This document shows, piece by piece, positions 8,649 to 17,605 of a stretch of DNA of 64,000 bases (positions are counted from its first letter, which is position 1; each line of letters begins with the position of its first letter). The stretch spans positions 62,001 through 126,000 of the forward strand of contig NZ_SMTF01000008.1 in the NCBI RefSeq assembly GCF_004357985.1. The letters run 5' to 3'. Origin of the DNA: Luteimonas aestuarii. GTDB lineage: Bacteria; Pseudomonadota; Gammaproteobacteria; Xanthomonadales; Xanthomonadaceae. The position numbers and the translations under genes were made by a program. The notes beneath the pieces are model-generated. The model was not told where the DNA came from. It saw nothing but the letters and a program-made list of their open reading frames with translations, and ran no database searches.

Positions 8649-9233
8649 CTATCCATCGGATCGCTTGTCTTCGTGGACGCTTTGCAGGATCTCGATGCCG
8701 CCTTTGAACGCGACACCAGCAATCAATGCACCCGCCACCAGATCCGGCCAGGACGAACCGAGCCAGAGCACCAGAACACCCGCCACGACTACGCCGCCAT
8801 TCGAAATGAAGTCGTTGAAGCTGAAGGTTTCGGCCGCCTTCATGTTCACGTCGTCGGAACGGAGGCGGCGCAGCAGCACCAGGCACCACAGATTGATGGC
8901 TCCGGCGACGAGCGCCAGTCCGATCATGACGGGGCCGAGCGGCTCGGCCCCATACATCCATCGCCGGACCACGTCCGCCAGCACCATACCCGCGAAGATC
9001 AACAGAAGGACCCCCGACACGTTCGCCGCTCCCCGCTTCCAGGCGGGTCGGCGCTCGAGGGCAAGGTAGCTCAGCAGATAGACGGCTGCGTCCGAACCGT
9101 TGTCGAGGGCATTGGCGAGCAGCGCGCTGGAATCGGCCACCCAGCCCGCCACTCCCAGTCCTGCGAACAGCGCGAGGTTCCACAGCAAGACCTGCCGTAG
9201 AACACTCCTTTGCCGGGCCAGATTCGGGGTCAT
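8649..9233 (-). CDS. membrane-only cation diffusion facilitator protein
   Basis: 194-residue CDF-type cation transporter with six predicted membrane helices. The two metal-binding pairs are recognisable: DNGSD in TM2 and FNDFISN in TM5. The usual C-terminal cytoplasmic dimerisation domain of CzcD/YiiP is missing; the protein stops shortly after TM6, as in the short membrane-only CDF group. Its ATG overlaps the czcA stop (ATGA), so it is translationally coupled to the RND pump. Likely role is to move Zn/Cd/Co from cytoplasm to periplasm for CzcCBA. Confidence 0.82.
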   Translation of the reverse strand: MTPNLARQRSVLRQVLLWNLALFAGLGVAGWVADSSALLANALDNGSDAAVYLLSYLALERRPAWKRGAANVSGVLLLIFAGMVLADVVRRWMYGAEPLGPVMIGLALVAGAINLWCLVLLRRLRSDDVNMKAAETFSFNDFISNGGVVVAGVLVLWLGSSWPDLVAGALIAGVAFKGGIEILQSVHEDKRSDG

Positions 9234-12200
9234 GTCGCGTGCCGCTTCGGACGATGCGCGATGGCCCGCGCCGCGAAGGTGGGCAGCACCAGCAGCGTCA
9301 GCACGGTCGCCGTGATCAGCCCGCCGATGACGACGGTGGCCAGCGGCTTCTGCACTTCGGCGCCGGCACCGACCGCGATCGCCATTGGAATGAAGCCGAC
9401 GATGGCCACCAGCGCCGTCGTGAGCACGGCGCGCAGACGGTTGGCGGCGCCGGTGGTCGCCGCTTCCAGTGGCGCATCTCCAGCCTCGAGCCGTTCGTGG
9501 ATGGCCTGCATCAGAACCAGGCCGTTGAGCGTGGCAACACCGGAGACGGCGATGAAGCCCACCGCCGCCGTCACCGAAAACGGCATGCCGCGCACCAGCA
9601 GTGCCAGGACGCCGCCGACCAGCGCCAGCGGCACGCAGAGGAACACCAGCGCTGCCTCGCGGATCGACCCGAGTGCCATGTAGAGCAGGCTGCCGATCAT
9701 CAGGAACACAATGGGGATCACCAGAGCCAGACGTGCTTCGGCACGCTGCAGGTTCTCGAACTGGCCACCCCAGTCCAGGTAGACGCCACTGGGCAAGGAA
9801 ACGCCCGCAACGGCAGCCTGTGCTTCCTCGACGAAGCCGCCCAGATCCCGACCCCGCACGTTGGCCTGGACCACGATGCGGCGGCTGCCGTTGTTGCGAC
9901 TGATCTGGTTGGGACCTTCGCTGACATCGATGCGCGCGACCGAGGACAGCGGAACCACGGTGCCGTCGGGCGCGACCACCGGCAAGGCGGCGAGCTGCGC
10001 CGGATCGTTGCGTGCGTCCTCTTCGAACCGCACCACCACATCGAAGCGGCGATCGCCCTCGAAGATCTGACCGGCCGTGGTACCACCAACGCCAGTCGCC
10101 AGCGCCTCGCTGATGTCCGCCGCGCTCAGGCCGTACTGCGCCGCGGCCGCATGATCGACCCGCACGGTCAACGTAGGCAAGCCAGAAACCTGCTCCACGC
10201 GAACGTCGGCTGCGCCGTCGATGCCGCGCAGTTGGACCGAGATGCGTTCCGCGACAGGCTGCAGCACGTCGAAGTCGTCGCCGTACACCATCACGGCAAG
10301 GTCGGTACGCACGCCGGAAATCAGCTCGTTGAAGCGTAGTTCGATGGGTTGGCTGAACTCGAATGCATTGCCGATCTGTTTGTCGACAATGGACTCAAGT
10401 CGGCCGAGCAGCGCCTCTTTGTCGAGCGACCTGTCCGGCCACTCGGCTTTTGGTTTGAGGACGATCACGCTATCGGAGATGTTGACCGGCATCGGATCGA
10501 TTGCGGCCTCGGCCGTGCCTGTCCGCGTGAAAATCGTCTCGACCTCCGGCTCGCTGGTGATGGCTTTCTCCAGCGCAAGTTGCATCGCCAGCGACTGCTC
10601 CAGCGAAGCAGAAGGCACCCGCAAGGCCTGCATCGCCAGGTTGCCCTCGTCAAGGGTCGGCATGAATTCGCGGCCCAGCGAGACGAATGCGGTGAAGCCA
10701 ATGACAAGCATGGCGACGGCGCCGATCAGCACGCGGCGCGGCCGCATCACCGCAGCGCGGATGACCGGTTCGGCCTTGCCACGCACGAAACGGATGATTC
10801 GGGTCTCGTGTTCGCCGTCGTGCTCGCCTTCGTCACGCGGCGCTGCTTGCGCGGGCCGGGGCTTGGGATCACGCACGAACAGCGCGGCCATCGCCGGCAC
10901 GAAGGTGAAAGAGAGAATGAACGCGCCGACCAGGGCGAGCATGAAGGTCGCGGCCATCGGCTGGAACGTCTTGCCCTCCACGCCCTCCAGCGTGAGGATC
11001 GGCGCGAACACCAGCAGGATGATGAGCTGACCAAACGCCGCCGGTCGCACCATCTTGCGTGCTGCCCGGATCGCCACGCCCACTCGCTCGCCTGCGGACA
11101 GTGCGCGTCCCAGTTCGGCCCGTTTCTGGCCGAGCATGAGCAGGGTGGCCTCGATCACGATCACCGCACCGTCGACGAGGATGCCGAAGTCGAGTGCGCC
11201 CAGGCTCATCAGATTGCCGCTGATCCCGAAGCGGTTCATGCCGATCACCGCGAACAGGAACGACAGCGGGATCACCAGTGCGGTGATCGCCGCCGCCCGT
11301 ATGTTGCCCAGCAGCAGAAACAGCACCACGATGACGAGCAGTGCCCCTTCGGTCAGGTTCTTGGCTACCGTCCTGACCGTGGAATTGACCAGCACGCTCC
11401 GGTCGAGCACCGGCTCGGCGACGATGCCCGGGGGCAGTGAGCGGTTGACTTCGGTCAGGCGCTCCGCGGCCGCGAGTGCCACCGTGCGGCTGTTGCCGCC
11501 GGCGATCATCAACGCCGTCCCGAGCACCGCTTCGTGGCCGTCCCGCGTCGCGGCACCCAGCCGTGGCGCCTGTCCGATGCCGACGCTGGCCACGTCCGCG
11601 ACGCGGATCACAAGGCCGTCGCGGTTGGCGACCGGCGCCTGTGCCAGATCGTCGACGGTCTGCGCCAGCGCATCTGCGCGAACGATCAGGCCCTCGCCAG
11701 CGCGCTGGACGATGCCCGCACCGGCCTGGACGTTGGCGCGTTCCAGCGCCTGCACCAGCTCGCCCAGGCCGATACCGTAGGCCGCCAGCCGCTCGGCATT
11801 CGGGCGGACGGCGTATTCCTTGACGTAGCCGCCGATCGTATCGACACCGGCAAGGCCGGCGGTGGAGCGCATCTGCGGTGCGATGATCCAGTCCTGCACC
11901 GTTCGCAGGTAGGTTGCGCGCTCCTGTGCCGTCGCAAGCCGGTTGCCTTCCGGAGTCAGGTAGACCTCTTCGGCCTGCCAGCCGGGCTCGTTCGGCTTAC
12001 TGACGTTCGCCGGGTCGAACGGCACGTAGTCCACCGTCCACATCAACACCTCGCCGAGGCCCGTGGTGACCGGCGACATCATCGGCGTCACGCCCTCGGG
12101 AAGATCCTCCTGCACCTCGCGCATGCGCTCGGCCACCTGCTGGCGCGCGAAGTAGATGTCGGTCTGGTCGGTAAAGATCGCCGTAACCTGCGAGAACCCG

Positions 12201-12463
12201 TTGCGCGAGAGCGAGCGCGTACTGGTCAGTCCGGGGATGCCCGCCAGCGCGGTTTCAAGCGGATAGGTGATCTGGCGCTCGATCTGGCCCGGGGCGAGCG
12301 CGGGCGCAATGGTGTTGATCTGCACCTGCCGGTTGGTGATGTCCGGCACCGCATCGACGGGCAGCCTGCCGAGCTGGAACAAGCCGTAGACAGCGATGAC
12401 CGCCGCGGCGAAGACCACGGCCCATCGGAAACGGACCGCTGTTTCGATAATGATCTTGAACAT
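9230..12463 (-). CDS. czcA: heavy-metal efflux RND pump CzcA
   Basis: 1077-residue inner-membrane RND transporter of the HME family. Both large periplasmic loops and twelve membrane helices are present. The TM4 proton-relay motif DFGILVDGAVIVIEA has the spacing of the D, D and E residues typical of the HME1 (Zn/Co/Cd) subgroup. A charged insertion (DEGEHDGEHETR) lies in the central cytoplasmic loop. It works with CzcB and the outer-membrane channel CzcC. The start at 12463 is 9 bp after the czcB stop, and the stop overlaps the following CDF gene. Confidence 0.95.
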   Translation of the reverse strand: MFKIIIETAVRFRWAVVFAAAVIAVYGLFQLGRLPVDAVPDITNRQVQINTIAPALAPGQIERQITYPLETALAGIPGLTSTRSLSRNGFSQVTAIFTDQTDIYFARQQVAERMREVQEDLPEGVTPMMSPVTTGLGEVLMWTVDYVPFDPANVSKPNEPGWQAEEVYLTPEGNRLATAQERATYLRTVQDWIIAPQMRSTAGLAGVDTIGGYVKEYAVRPNAERLAAYGIGLGELVQALERANVQAGAGIVQRAGEGLIVRADALAQTVDDLAQAPVANRDGLVIRVADVASVGIGQAPRLGAATRDGHEAVLGTALMIAGGNSRTVALAAAERLTEVNRSLPPGIVAEPVLDRSVLVNSTVRTVAKNLTEGALLVIVVLFLLLGNIRAAAITALVIPLSFLFAVIGMNRFGISGNLMSLGALDFGILVDGAVIVIEATLLMLGQKRAELGRALSAGERVGVAIRAARKMVRPAAFGQLIILLVFAPILTLEGVEGKTFQPMAATFMLALVGAFILSFTFVPAMAALFVRDPKPRPAQAAPRDEGEHDGEHETRIIRFVRGKAEPVIRAAVMRPRRVLIGAVAMLVIGFTAFVSLGREFMPTLDEGNLAMQALRVPSASLEQSLAMQLALEKAITSEPEVETIFTRTGTAEAAIDPMPVNISDSVIVLKPKAEWPDRSLDKEALLGRLESIVDKQIGNAFEFSQPIELRFNELISGVRTDLAVMVYGDDFDVLQPVAERISVQLRGIDGAADVRVEQVSGLPTLTVRVDHAAAAQYGLSAADISEALATGVGGTTAGQIFEGDRRFDVVVRFEEDARNDPAQLAALPVVAPDGTVVPLSSVARIDVSEGPNQISRNNGSRRIVVQANVRGRDLGGFVEEAQAAVAGVSLPSGVYLDWGGQFENLQRAEARLALVIPIVFLMIGSLLYMALGSIREAALVFLCVPLALVGGVLALLVRGMPFSVTAAVGFIAVSGVATLNGLVLMQAIHERLEAGDAPLEAATTGAANRLRAVLTTALVAIVGFIPMAIAVGAGAEVQKPLATVVIGGLITATVLTLLVLPTFAARAIAHRPKRHAT

Positions 12464-12472
12464 GTCGGGTCC

Positions 12473-13654
12473 TCAGTGGCCGTGTTCGGCCTCGCCCTTG
12501 GCGAGTTCGGCTTTCAGCAGGAACGCGTTGCTGCCAGCGACGCGCTCGTCGCCCGACAGCCCGTTGAGGATCTCGACGCGGTCGCCTGCGCGGCGGCCTG
12601 CGAGCACAGGGGTTACGCGGAAGCCTTTTTCATCGGTCACGAACACAACCGAGCGACCTTCCACCGTCTGCACGGCATCGACCGGCACGGTCAGCGTGTC
12701 GTCCTGGCCTGCCGCCACCACGACACCGGACACCGGTGAACCCGCTGGCGGCAGCGTCCCGGATTCAGGGCGTGCACGGATGATCGCCATGCCGCCCTGT
12801 TCGCGTACGTCGGCGGCCACGCCGATCACGACGGCGCTGAAGCTCCCGGTGGCCCCGGTAACTTCGATGCGCGCATCAGGCGCGATCTGCGCGGCGAGCG
12901 CGGGCGGCGCGGAAAAGACCAGTTCGGTCTGCGCAGGATCGGACACGTTCGCCACGAGGTCGCCCGCGGCGACGAAGCCGCCTGGCGTCACCTGCACCGC
13001 GCCGACGATGCCGGCCACGGGAGTGGTGATGGTCACGCGGCCGCCTGCATCCGGTGAGCCGGCCGCGGCGACCTGCGCCGCGGCAGCCCGGGCAGTCGCA
13101 TCGGCCGCCAGCGAGCGCGCGCGCGAGGCTTCGAGTTCCTGCCGTGCGACCACGCCCTGGGTGACCAGGGACTGGTCGCGCTGGTACACCAACCGGGCCG
13201 CCTGGGCCTCCGCGCGTGCGGCATCGGCGCTTGCCCGCATGGTCGCCGCTTCGCCGCTGACGATCACGGCGAGCGGCTGGCCGGCGCGCACGGGGGTGCC
13301 AGGCGCCACGACGACGCGCTCAACGCGGCCGCCAACGGAGGCGGCAACGGCAGCGCGGGCGCCAACGGCGGACTCGACGCGACCGCTCAGGCGTGTCTCG
13401 CCGCCACCGCCGCGGCCCAAAGCCACGACCTGGATGCCCGACGCTTCGATCTGCGGTTGCGTGAGGACCACCAAGCCTTCTTCGCCCTCGGCCTCTTCAT
13501 CGCCATGTTCGTCTTGGCCGCCACCGTCGACATGGCCCGCAGGGCTTGGGCCAGCGTCCTGCCCGCCGGTGAGCTTCGCAAGGCCGTAGCCTACGAGGAC
13601 GGCGAACAGGAGCGCCGCGGCGAACATCATCAGTCGCCTGGTATCGGTTTTCAT
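12473..13654 (-). CDS. czcB: efflux RND periplasmic adaptor CzcB
   Basis: 393-residue membrane-fusion protein. An N-terminal membrane anchor (about residues 8-26) is followed by a His/Asp/Glu-rich linker (GHVDGGGQDEHGDEE) likely to bind metal, then the barrel-sandwich (lipoyl-like) halves around an alpha-hairpin rich in alanine, the beta-barrel domain and the membrane-proximal domain. A terminal EHGH repeats the metal-binding theme. Its ATG overlaps the czcC stop by four bases. It bridges CzcA and CzcC in the Zn/Cd/Co efflux complex. Confidence 0.93.
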   Translation of the reverse strand: MKTDTRRLMMFAAALLFAVLVGYGLAKLTGGQDAGPSPAGHVDGGGQDEHGDEEAEGEEGLVVLTQPQIEASGIQVVALGRGGGGETRLSGRVESAVGARAAVAASVGGRVERVVVAPGTPVRAGQPLAVIVSGEAATMRASADAARAEAQAARLVYQRDQSLVTQGVVARQELEASRARSLAADATARAAAAQVAAAGSPDAGGRVTITTPVAGIVGAVQVTPGGFVAAGDLVANVSDPAQTELVFSAPPALAAQIAPDARIEVTGATGSFSAVVIGVAADVREQGGMAIIRARPESGTLPPAGSPVSGVVVAAGQDDTLTVPVDAVQTVEGRSVVFVTDEKGFRVTPVLAGRRAGDRVEILNGLSGDERVAGSNAFLLKAELAKGEAEHGH

Positions 13655-14910
13655 CGGGAATCTCCAAACGGGGCGCGGCCTTCCAGGCGCGCCAGGTCGA
13701 TTTCGGCACGGACGCGCGCGATCCGCGCGTCCACGGCGGCGTTACGCGAGGCGATCAGCGCCGCACGTGTGCTGCGAAGTTCCAGCTGCGAGATACGGCC
13801 GGCCTCGAAGCCGATGCGGGACAGGCGATAGGCCTCTTCGGCGGCTGCGACGCCGTTGTCGGCGGCGCGCGTGCGGCTGCCGGACGCGGCAAGCGCCGCC
13901 ACGGCGGCAAACCGGCCTGCTCGCGCTTCCTGCTGCTGCGCGATCAGTCGGGCTTCGGCGGCTCGCTCCTCAGCGTAGGCAGCGCGGATACCGCCCCGGT
14001 TGCGATCGAACAGCGGGACGGTCAGTTCGATGCCGACCGTGAACGCCTCATCGTCGGTGTCACGATATCGGCGCATGCCAAGAGAGGCGTTGACATCCGG
14101 GCGGGCGCGGCGCCTTTCGACCGTCACCAGCCGACCGGCGGTGACGAGTTCAGCCTGGGCGACCTGGACCGCCAACGGATCGGCGTCGCCTGCTTGCGGC
14201 GTCCCCGGCGCGCGATCAAGCAGGCTCGCGCCGATGGCCTGGACCGGCCGGTCGAGCAGGGCTATCGCCGACAGCCGCGCAAAGGCGGCGTCCCGAAGGG
14301 CGCTGGCCTCATCAACCGCAGCCCTGGCGGACGCGACCTCACTCTGCGCCTGGATGTCCCGCAGGGTGGCTTCACGCCCTTGTTCGACCATGGCGGCGAC
14401 CCCGCGCGCATCCTGCTCGGCCAGGGAAAGGGCCTCGGCCGCGAGCTCGTGTCGCCGTGCCGCGGCTTCGGCCTCCGCGTAGACCAGCGCCACCTGAGCT
14501 GCGACCTGCCAGCGGACTTGTTCGCGTCGCAGGCCCGCAGCATCGGCGTCAGAGCGCGCCGCCTGGACCCGGGCGCTTCGCTGGCCGAACAGTTCGAGAG
14601 GTTGGTTGATCGACAGGGTCGTTTCGGCGTTGCCGATGCCGTTGTACGGACCGGTGCCGTAAACGTTCTCCATGTCGTACGCGATGGAGGGGTTGGGCAA
14701 GGCGCGCGCCTGGTCGGCGCGAGCGACGGCCGCGTCGTATCGGGCAACGGCCTCGAGCGATGACGGCAGTGCGTCAAGTCGAGCGATCAGATCTTCGTAG
14801 GTCGGGGCGGTGTCGACGACCGGTTCGACCGCCACCGATGGCGAGGCGAACAGCAAGGCAGTCACCAGCAACCCGACCGCCAGGAGCGGTCGGACAAGTT
14901 GCGTGAGCAT
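13651..14910 (-). CDS. czcC: outer-membrane efflux channel CzcC
   Basis: 419-residue TolC-like protein. A Sec signal peptide (LLAVGLLVTALLFASPSVAVE) precedes two repeats of the outer-membrane efflux domain rich in long alanine-heavy helices; the family segment NPSIAYDMENVYG is visible. It provides the exit duct for CzcBA. It follows the CzcI-like gene by 55 bp and overlaps czcB by four bases, so czcCBA is one operon with strong coupling. Confidence 0.92.
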   Translation of the reverse strand: MLTQLVRPLLAVGLLVTALLFASPSVAVEPVVDTAPTYEDLIARLDALPSSLEAVARYDAAVARADQARALPNPSIAYDMENVYGTGPYNGIGNAETTLSINQPLELFGQRSARVQAARSDADAAGLRREQVRWQVAAQVALVYAEAEAAARRHELAAEALSLAEQDARGVAAMVEQGREATLRDIQAQSEVASARAAVDEASALRDAAFARLSAIALLDRPVQAIGASLLDRAPGTPQAGDADPLAVQVAQAELVTAGRLVTVERRRARPDVNASLGMRRYRDTDDEAFTVGIELTVPLFDRNRGGIRAAYAEERAAEARLIAQQQEARAGRFAAVAALAASGSRTRAADNGVAAAEEAYRLSRIGFEAGRISQLELRSTRAALIASRNAAVDARIARVRAEIDLARLEGRAPFGDSR

Positions 14911-14965
14911 GGGAACTCCAGAAGCAAAAGTTGACGTGGGAGCCCGTCATGACGGGCACGGCACG

Positions 14966-15310
14966 TCAGCTCTGCGGAGGTCTCATCGGTCCTTCGGACA
15001 GCGCAGATGCACGACCTGGGTCATGCTGTGCGTGCTGAACGACGTGCGCGGCGGGGTAAACAACGGCGGCACTGCCGAAGAAATTGGCTGTCGAATGATG
15101 GCAATGGTTGTGGACACAACCACCATGCGCGCTGTCCGGAGCGTCGCCCTCACCAGCCTCATCCTGGGGCGCAGGTCCAGCGTGATCGCTCGCTGCGTGA
15201 GTGTCGACTTCGAACGAGCAAACGAAAGCATCGGCCACAGGCACGATCACCATCACTGCGACAAGCAGCGCGGCGATAAAGCCTCTCAGTCGGGGAAGGG
15301 CGCGGTACAT
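14966..15310 (-). CDS. CzcI-like small periplasmic metal-homeostasis protein
   Basis: 114-residue exported protein: signal peptide (LRGFIAALLVAVMVIVPVADA) followed by a short region with Cys and His clusters (GGCVHNHCHH) and a low-complexity tail. Proteins like this precede czcCBA operons and are called CzcI; their regulatory role is not settled. The ATG at 15310 was chosen because it places the signal peptide at the N-terminus. It is preceded by a 12-bp palindrome that may be its own operator. Sequence divergence makes the family call moderate. Confidence 0.7.
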   Translation of the reverse strand: MYRALPRLRGFIAALLVAVMVIVPVADAFVCSFEVDTHAASDHAGPAPQDEAGEGDAPDSAHGGCVHNHCHHSTANFFGSAAVVYPAAHVVQHAQHDPGRASALSEGPMRPPQS

Positions 15311-15333
15311 CTTTCGCAAAATATCAGTCTCGC

Positions 15334-15345
15334 GTATCCGGATAC
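15334..15345. promoter_or_regulatory. perfect 12-bp palindrome upstream of the czcI-CBA genes
   Basis: GTATCCGGATAC is a perfect palindrome 24 bp upstream of the CzcI-like start codon and inside the short gap after the upstream CDF gene. Its position fits a second operator or promoter controlling czcI-czcCBA independently of the MerR promoter further upstream. No regulator is assigned. Confidence 0.4.
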
Positions 15346-15368
15346 AATTACAACGCCGGTCGAAGACC

Positions 15369-16031
15369 TCAACCGACTGCAGGCCCGCCACTCTCTTCCT
15401 GGCACGGCACGCATCTGGTGCCCCGGAGTTCCTGCAGCGCACCGCGCATCACTCGAACGGCGGATCGCAGAAACAGCAGCAGCAAGGCGGAGGCGATTAC
15501 TAAGTCTGGCCAGCCCGCCCCGAACACCCATACCGCAATAGCCGCCAGCAAGACCGCGCAGCCTTCATAGATATCGTTCCGGGAGCACTCCCACGCGGAT
15601 GACAGGTTGATGTCACCGTTTCGATGCGGGGTCAGCAGCCAGAGGCAGTATGCGTTGGCCGCCAGGTTCAACACCCCCGCCACCCCCATCGCCTCGAATA
15701 CAGGCACGCCTGGATTGTTGAGTCGCCATGCGATCTGGGCCGCGACCGCAACTGCTGCGCCCAAGATCAACAGCCCTTTGAGGAAAGCGACTTTGGCCTT
15801 CATCTGCAGGGACGAGCCAACGACGGCCAGGCTCACGGCGTATGTGAATGCGTCGCCCAGGTTGTCCAGCCCACCCGAAAGCAGTGAGGAAGAGCGGCTG
15901 AACCAGGCCGCGCCCATCATCATGACGAAGGTGGCGAGATTGATGGCCAGCACAATTTTCAAGGTGCGCCGCTGTGAGTCCTGCATCGACGCCACGTTCA
16001 CAACCTTTCCACACCCGCGGCAATCAGACAT
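15369..16031 (-). CDS. second membrane-only CDF-type cation transporter
   Basis: 220 residues with six likely membrane helices. The TM2 site is DNLGD and the TM5 region carries ECSRNDIYEG, so the CDF metal sites are partly conserved. The N-terminus has CRGCG and the C-terminus CVPC, two cysteine pairs that could capture metal. The cytoplasmic C-terminal domain of classical CDFs is absent, as in the other CDF of this element, from which it differs clearly. The ATG at 16031 follows GGAG by 6 nt; a GTG one codon earlier is less likely. It is the first gene after the MerR-type promoter. Confidence 0.78.
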   Translation of the reverse strand: MSDCRGCGKVVNVASMQDSQRRTLKIVLAINLATFVMMMGAAWFSRSSSLLSGGLDNLGDAFTYAVSLAVVGSSLQMKAKVAFLKGLLILGAAVAVAAQIAWRLNNPGVPVFEAMGVAGVLNLAANAYCLWLLTPHRNGDINLSSAWECSRNDIYEGCAVLLAAIAVWVFGAGWPDLVIASALLLLFLRSAVRVMRGALQELRGTRCVPCQEESGGPAVG

Positions 16032-16164
16032 CACAAGCTCCGTTGGCCACAGTCAAGATTTCGATCGTGATCGACCCAATAGCAGGATCGGCCGCGTTCA
16101 AAGGCAGGCCCATTCCATCGGCGATCCGGGAATTCCTTGACCAGGTGGCAGTGAGAATCAGCAC

Positions 16165-16195
16165 AGGGTAAAGTCCGTAGCCGCTACAGAGTCAA
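16165..16195 (-). promoter_or_regulatory. MerR-family operator/promoter for the metal-efflux genes
   Basis: Leftward promoter with -35 TTGACT (16190-16195) and -10 TACCCT (16165-16170) separated by 19 bp, the overlong spacer used by MerR-type activators. A dyad CTGTAG CGG CTACGG (16175-16189) fills the spacer. It faces the CDF gene, while the divergent regulator gene starts at 16208. This is the layout of cadR/zntR/pbrR control regions. Confidence 0.8.
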
Positions 16196-16207
16196 GCGGG
16201 ATTACGC

Positions 16208-16639
16208 ATGAAGATCAGTGAAGCCGCCGCCGCCAGCGGCTGCCACCTGGAAACCGTCCGCTACTACGAGCGGGTGGGACTTGTCCCATCGCCAAACCGG
16301 ACGGGGAGCGGCTATCGCGTCTACGCGCAGGCAGACGTGGAGCGGTTGCGGTTCGTTACCCGCGGGCGCGAGCTGGGTTTCAGCCTGGAGGAGATCCGCA
16401 GCCTGCTGCGCCTGAATGACGATCCGAAGCTGTCGTGCGGCGACGTCGATGCGCTGGCGCGCGTGCACTTGACCGACATCCACCAGCGGCTTGAGGCACT
16501 GACGCGCATGGCAGGTGAATTGGAACGGGTGATCCTCCAGTGCGCCGGCGGCGAGCGAGGCGCGTGCGCCATCCTCGGGGCATTGCGGTGTACGAGTGAC
16601 CACTCGGCGTCGTGTGCGAACCAGGAAGGCTGCCGATGA
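16208..16639 (+). CDS. MerR-family divalent metal sensor (CadR/PbrR/ZntR-like)
   Basis: 143-residue regulator. Winged helix-turn-helix at the N-terminus (LETVRYYERVGL) and a dimerisation helix are followed by metal-binding cysteines C77, C112 and C120, the spacing of CadR/PbrR sensors, not of mercury MerR. A further Cys-rich tail (CTSDHSASCANQEGC) may bind metal as in CadR. It is divergent from the efflux block and reads towards the recombinase gene, whose ATG overlaps its stop (ATGA). Metal-bound protein should activate the 19-bp-spaced promoter at 16165-16195. Zn, Cd or Pb cannot be distinguished by reading. Confidence 0.85.
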   Translation: MKISEAAAASGCHLETVRYYERVGLVPSPNRTGSGYRVYAQADVERLRFVTRGRELGFSLEEIRSLLRLNDDPKLSCGDVDALARVHLTDIHQRLEALTRMAGELERVILQCAGGERGACAILGALRCTSDHSASCANQEGCR

Positions 16640-17589
16640 CCTTGGATCGCTATCTAGAGGCTGCGATCCGAGAGAACACGCAGCGCAGCTACGCCTCGGC
16701 GCTGCGGCACTTCGAGGTCGAATGGGGCGGCCACCTGCCAGCCACGCCGGACAGCGTGGCCCGTTATCTGGCCGATCACGCCGCGCTGTTGGCGAACAAC
16801 ACGCTCCGACAGCGGCTAGCTGCGCTGGCGTCCTGGCATCGCGAGCACGGGTTCGTCGATCCCACCCGCGCGCCATTGGTGCGCAAAGTGCTCAAGGGCA
16901 TCCAGACGGTGCACCCCTCGGTGGAGAAGCAGGCCGAGCCGTTGCAACTGACCCGACTGACACAGGTCGACGACTGGCTCCGCACTGCGATCTCGGTCGC
17001 CCGCGAACGCGGCGATCGCGCGGACGAGCTGCGCCATCGCCGCGACCGATCCCTGATCCTGCTCGGCTTCTGGCGCGGCTTCCGCGGCGATGAACTGATC
17101 CGCGTGCAAGTCGAACACTTGCGTCTAGTCCCGGGCGACGGGATGACCTGTTTCCTGCCGCGCAGCAAAGGCGACCGTCAGGCCTCGGGCACCAGCTACA
17201 AGGTGCCAGCGCTATCGCGATTGTGCCCGGTGACTGCGATCGTGGATTGGACGACCACGGCCGCCCTGACGGAGGGGCCGGTGTTCCGCGGTATCGACCG
17301 CTGGGGCCGTGTGAGCGAGACGCCACTGCATCCGAACAGCCTGATCCCGCTGCTGCGCAGCCTGCTCGCCGCGGCGGGGCTCCCAGATGCCGCGACCTAC
17401 AGCAGCCATTCCCTGCGCCGCGGTTTCGCCGGTTGGGCCAATGCGAACGGCTGGGACGTGAAGGCGCTGATGGAATACGTCGGCTGGCGCGACATGCACT
17501 CGGCCATGCGCTATCTCGACGGTGGCGATCCCTTCGCACGGCAGCGTATCGAAGTCGGTCTGCAATCACCGGCCCTCCCACCCCCATGA
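16636..17589 (+). CDS. tnpS: TnpS-type tyrosine recombinase (cointegrate resolvase)
   Basis: 317-residue integrase-family enzyme. Catalytic residues are visible: the first arginine in FRGDEL (about R150), K178 in SKGD, HSLR with H258 and R261, and the nucleophile Y293 in MRYLDG. Length and linkage to tnpA match TnpS of Tn4651-type elements (about 320 residues), which resolves cointegrates at rst with TnpT. It begins inside the stop codon of the metal sensor gene and ends 16 bp before tnpA. The overlap with the regulator suggests co-expression. Confidence 0.85.
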   Translation: MTLDRYLEAAIRENTQRSYASALRHFEVEWGGHLPATPDSVARYLADHAALLANNTLRQRLAALASWHREHGFVDPTRAPLVRKVLKGIQTVHPSVEKQAEPLQLTRLTQVDDWLRTAISVARERGDRADELRHRRDRSLILLGFWRGFRGDELIRVQVEHLRLVPGDGMTCFLPRSKGDRQASGTSYKVPALSRLCPVTAIVDWTTTAALTEGPVFRGIDRWGRVSETPLHPNSLIPLLRSLLAAAGLPDAATYSSHSLRRGFAGWANANGWDVKALMEYVGWRDMHSAMRYLDGGDPFARQRIEVGLQSPALPPP

Positions 17590-17605
17590 CCGACTGAGGA
17601 TCTGC

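Noticed and set aside
9239-11440. Long open frames on the plus strand opposite czcA
   Set aside because: They are antisense shadows produced by high GC content, with biased composition and no recognisable product; czcA is certain.
15974-16171. Short plus-strand frame ending TVKISIVIDPIAGSAAF upstream of the metal sensor gene
   Set aside because: No family, it overlaps the CDF start and the MerR-type promoter, and has no good start.
17522-17605. Upstream ATG extending tnpA by 28 codons
   Set aside because: The extension reads inside tnpS; the ATG at 17606 has the ribosome binding site and gives the family N-terminus.
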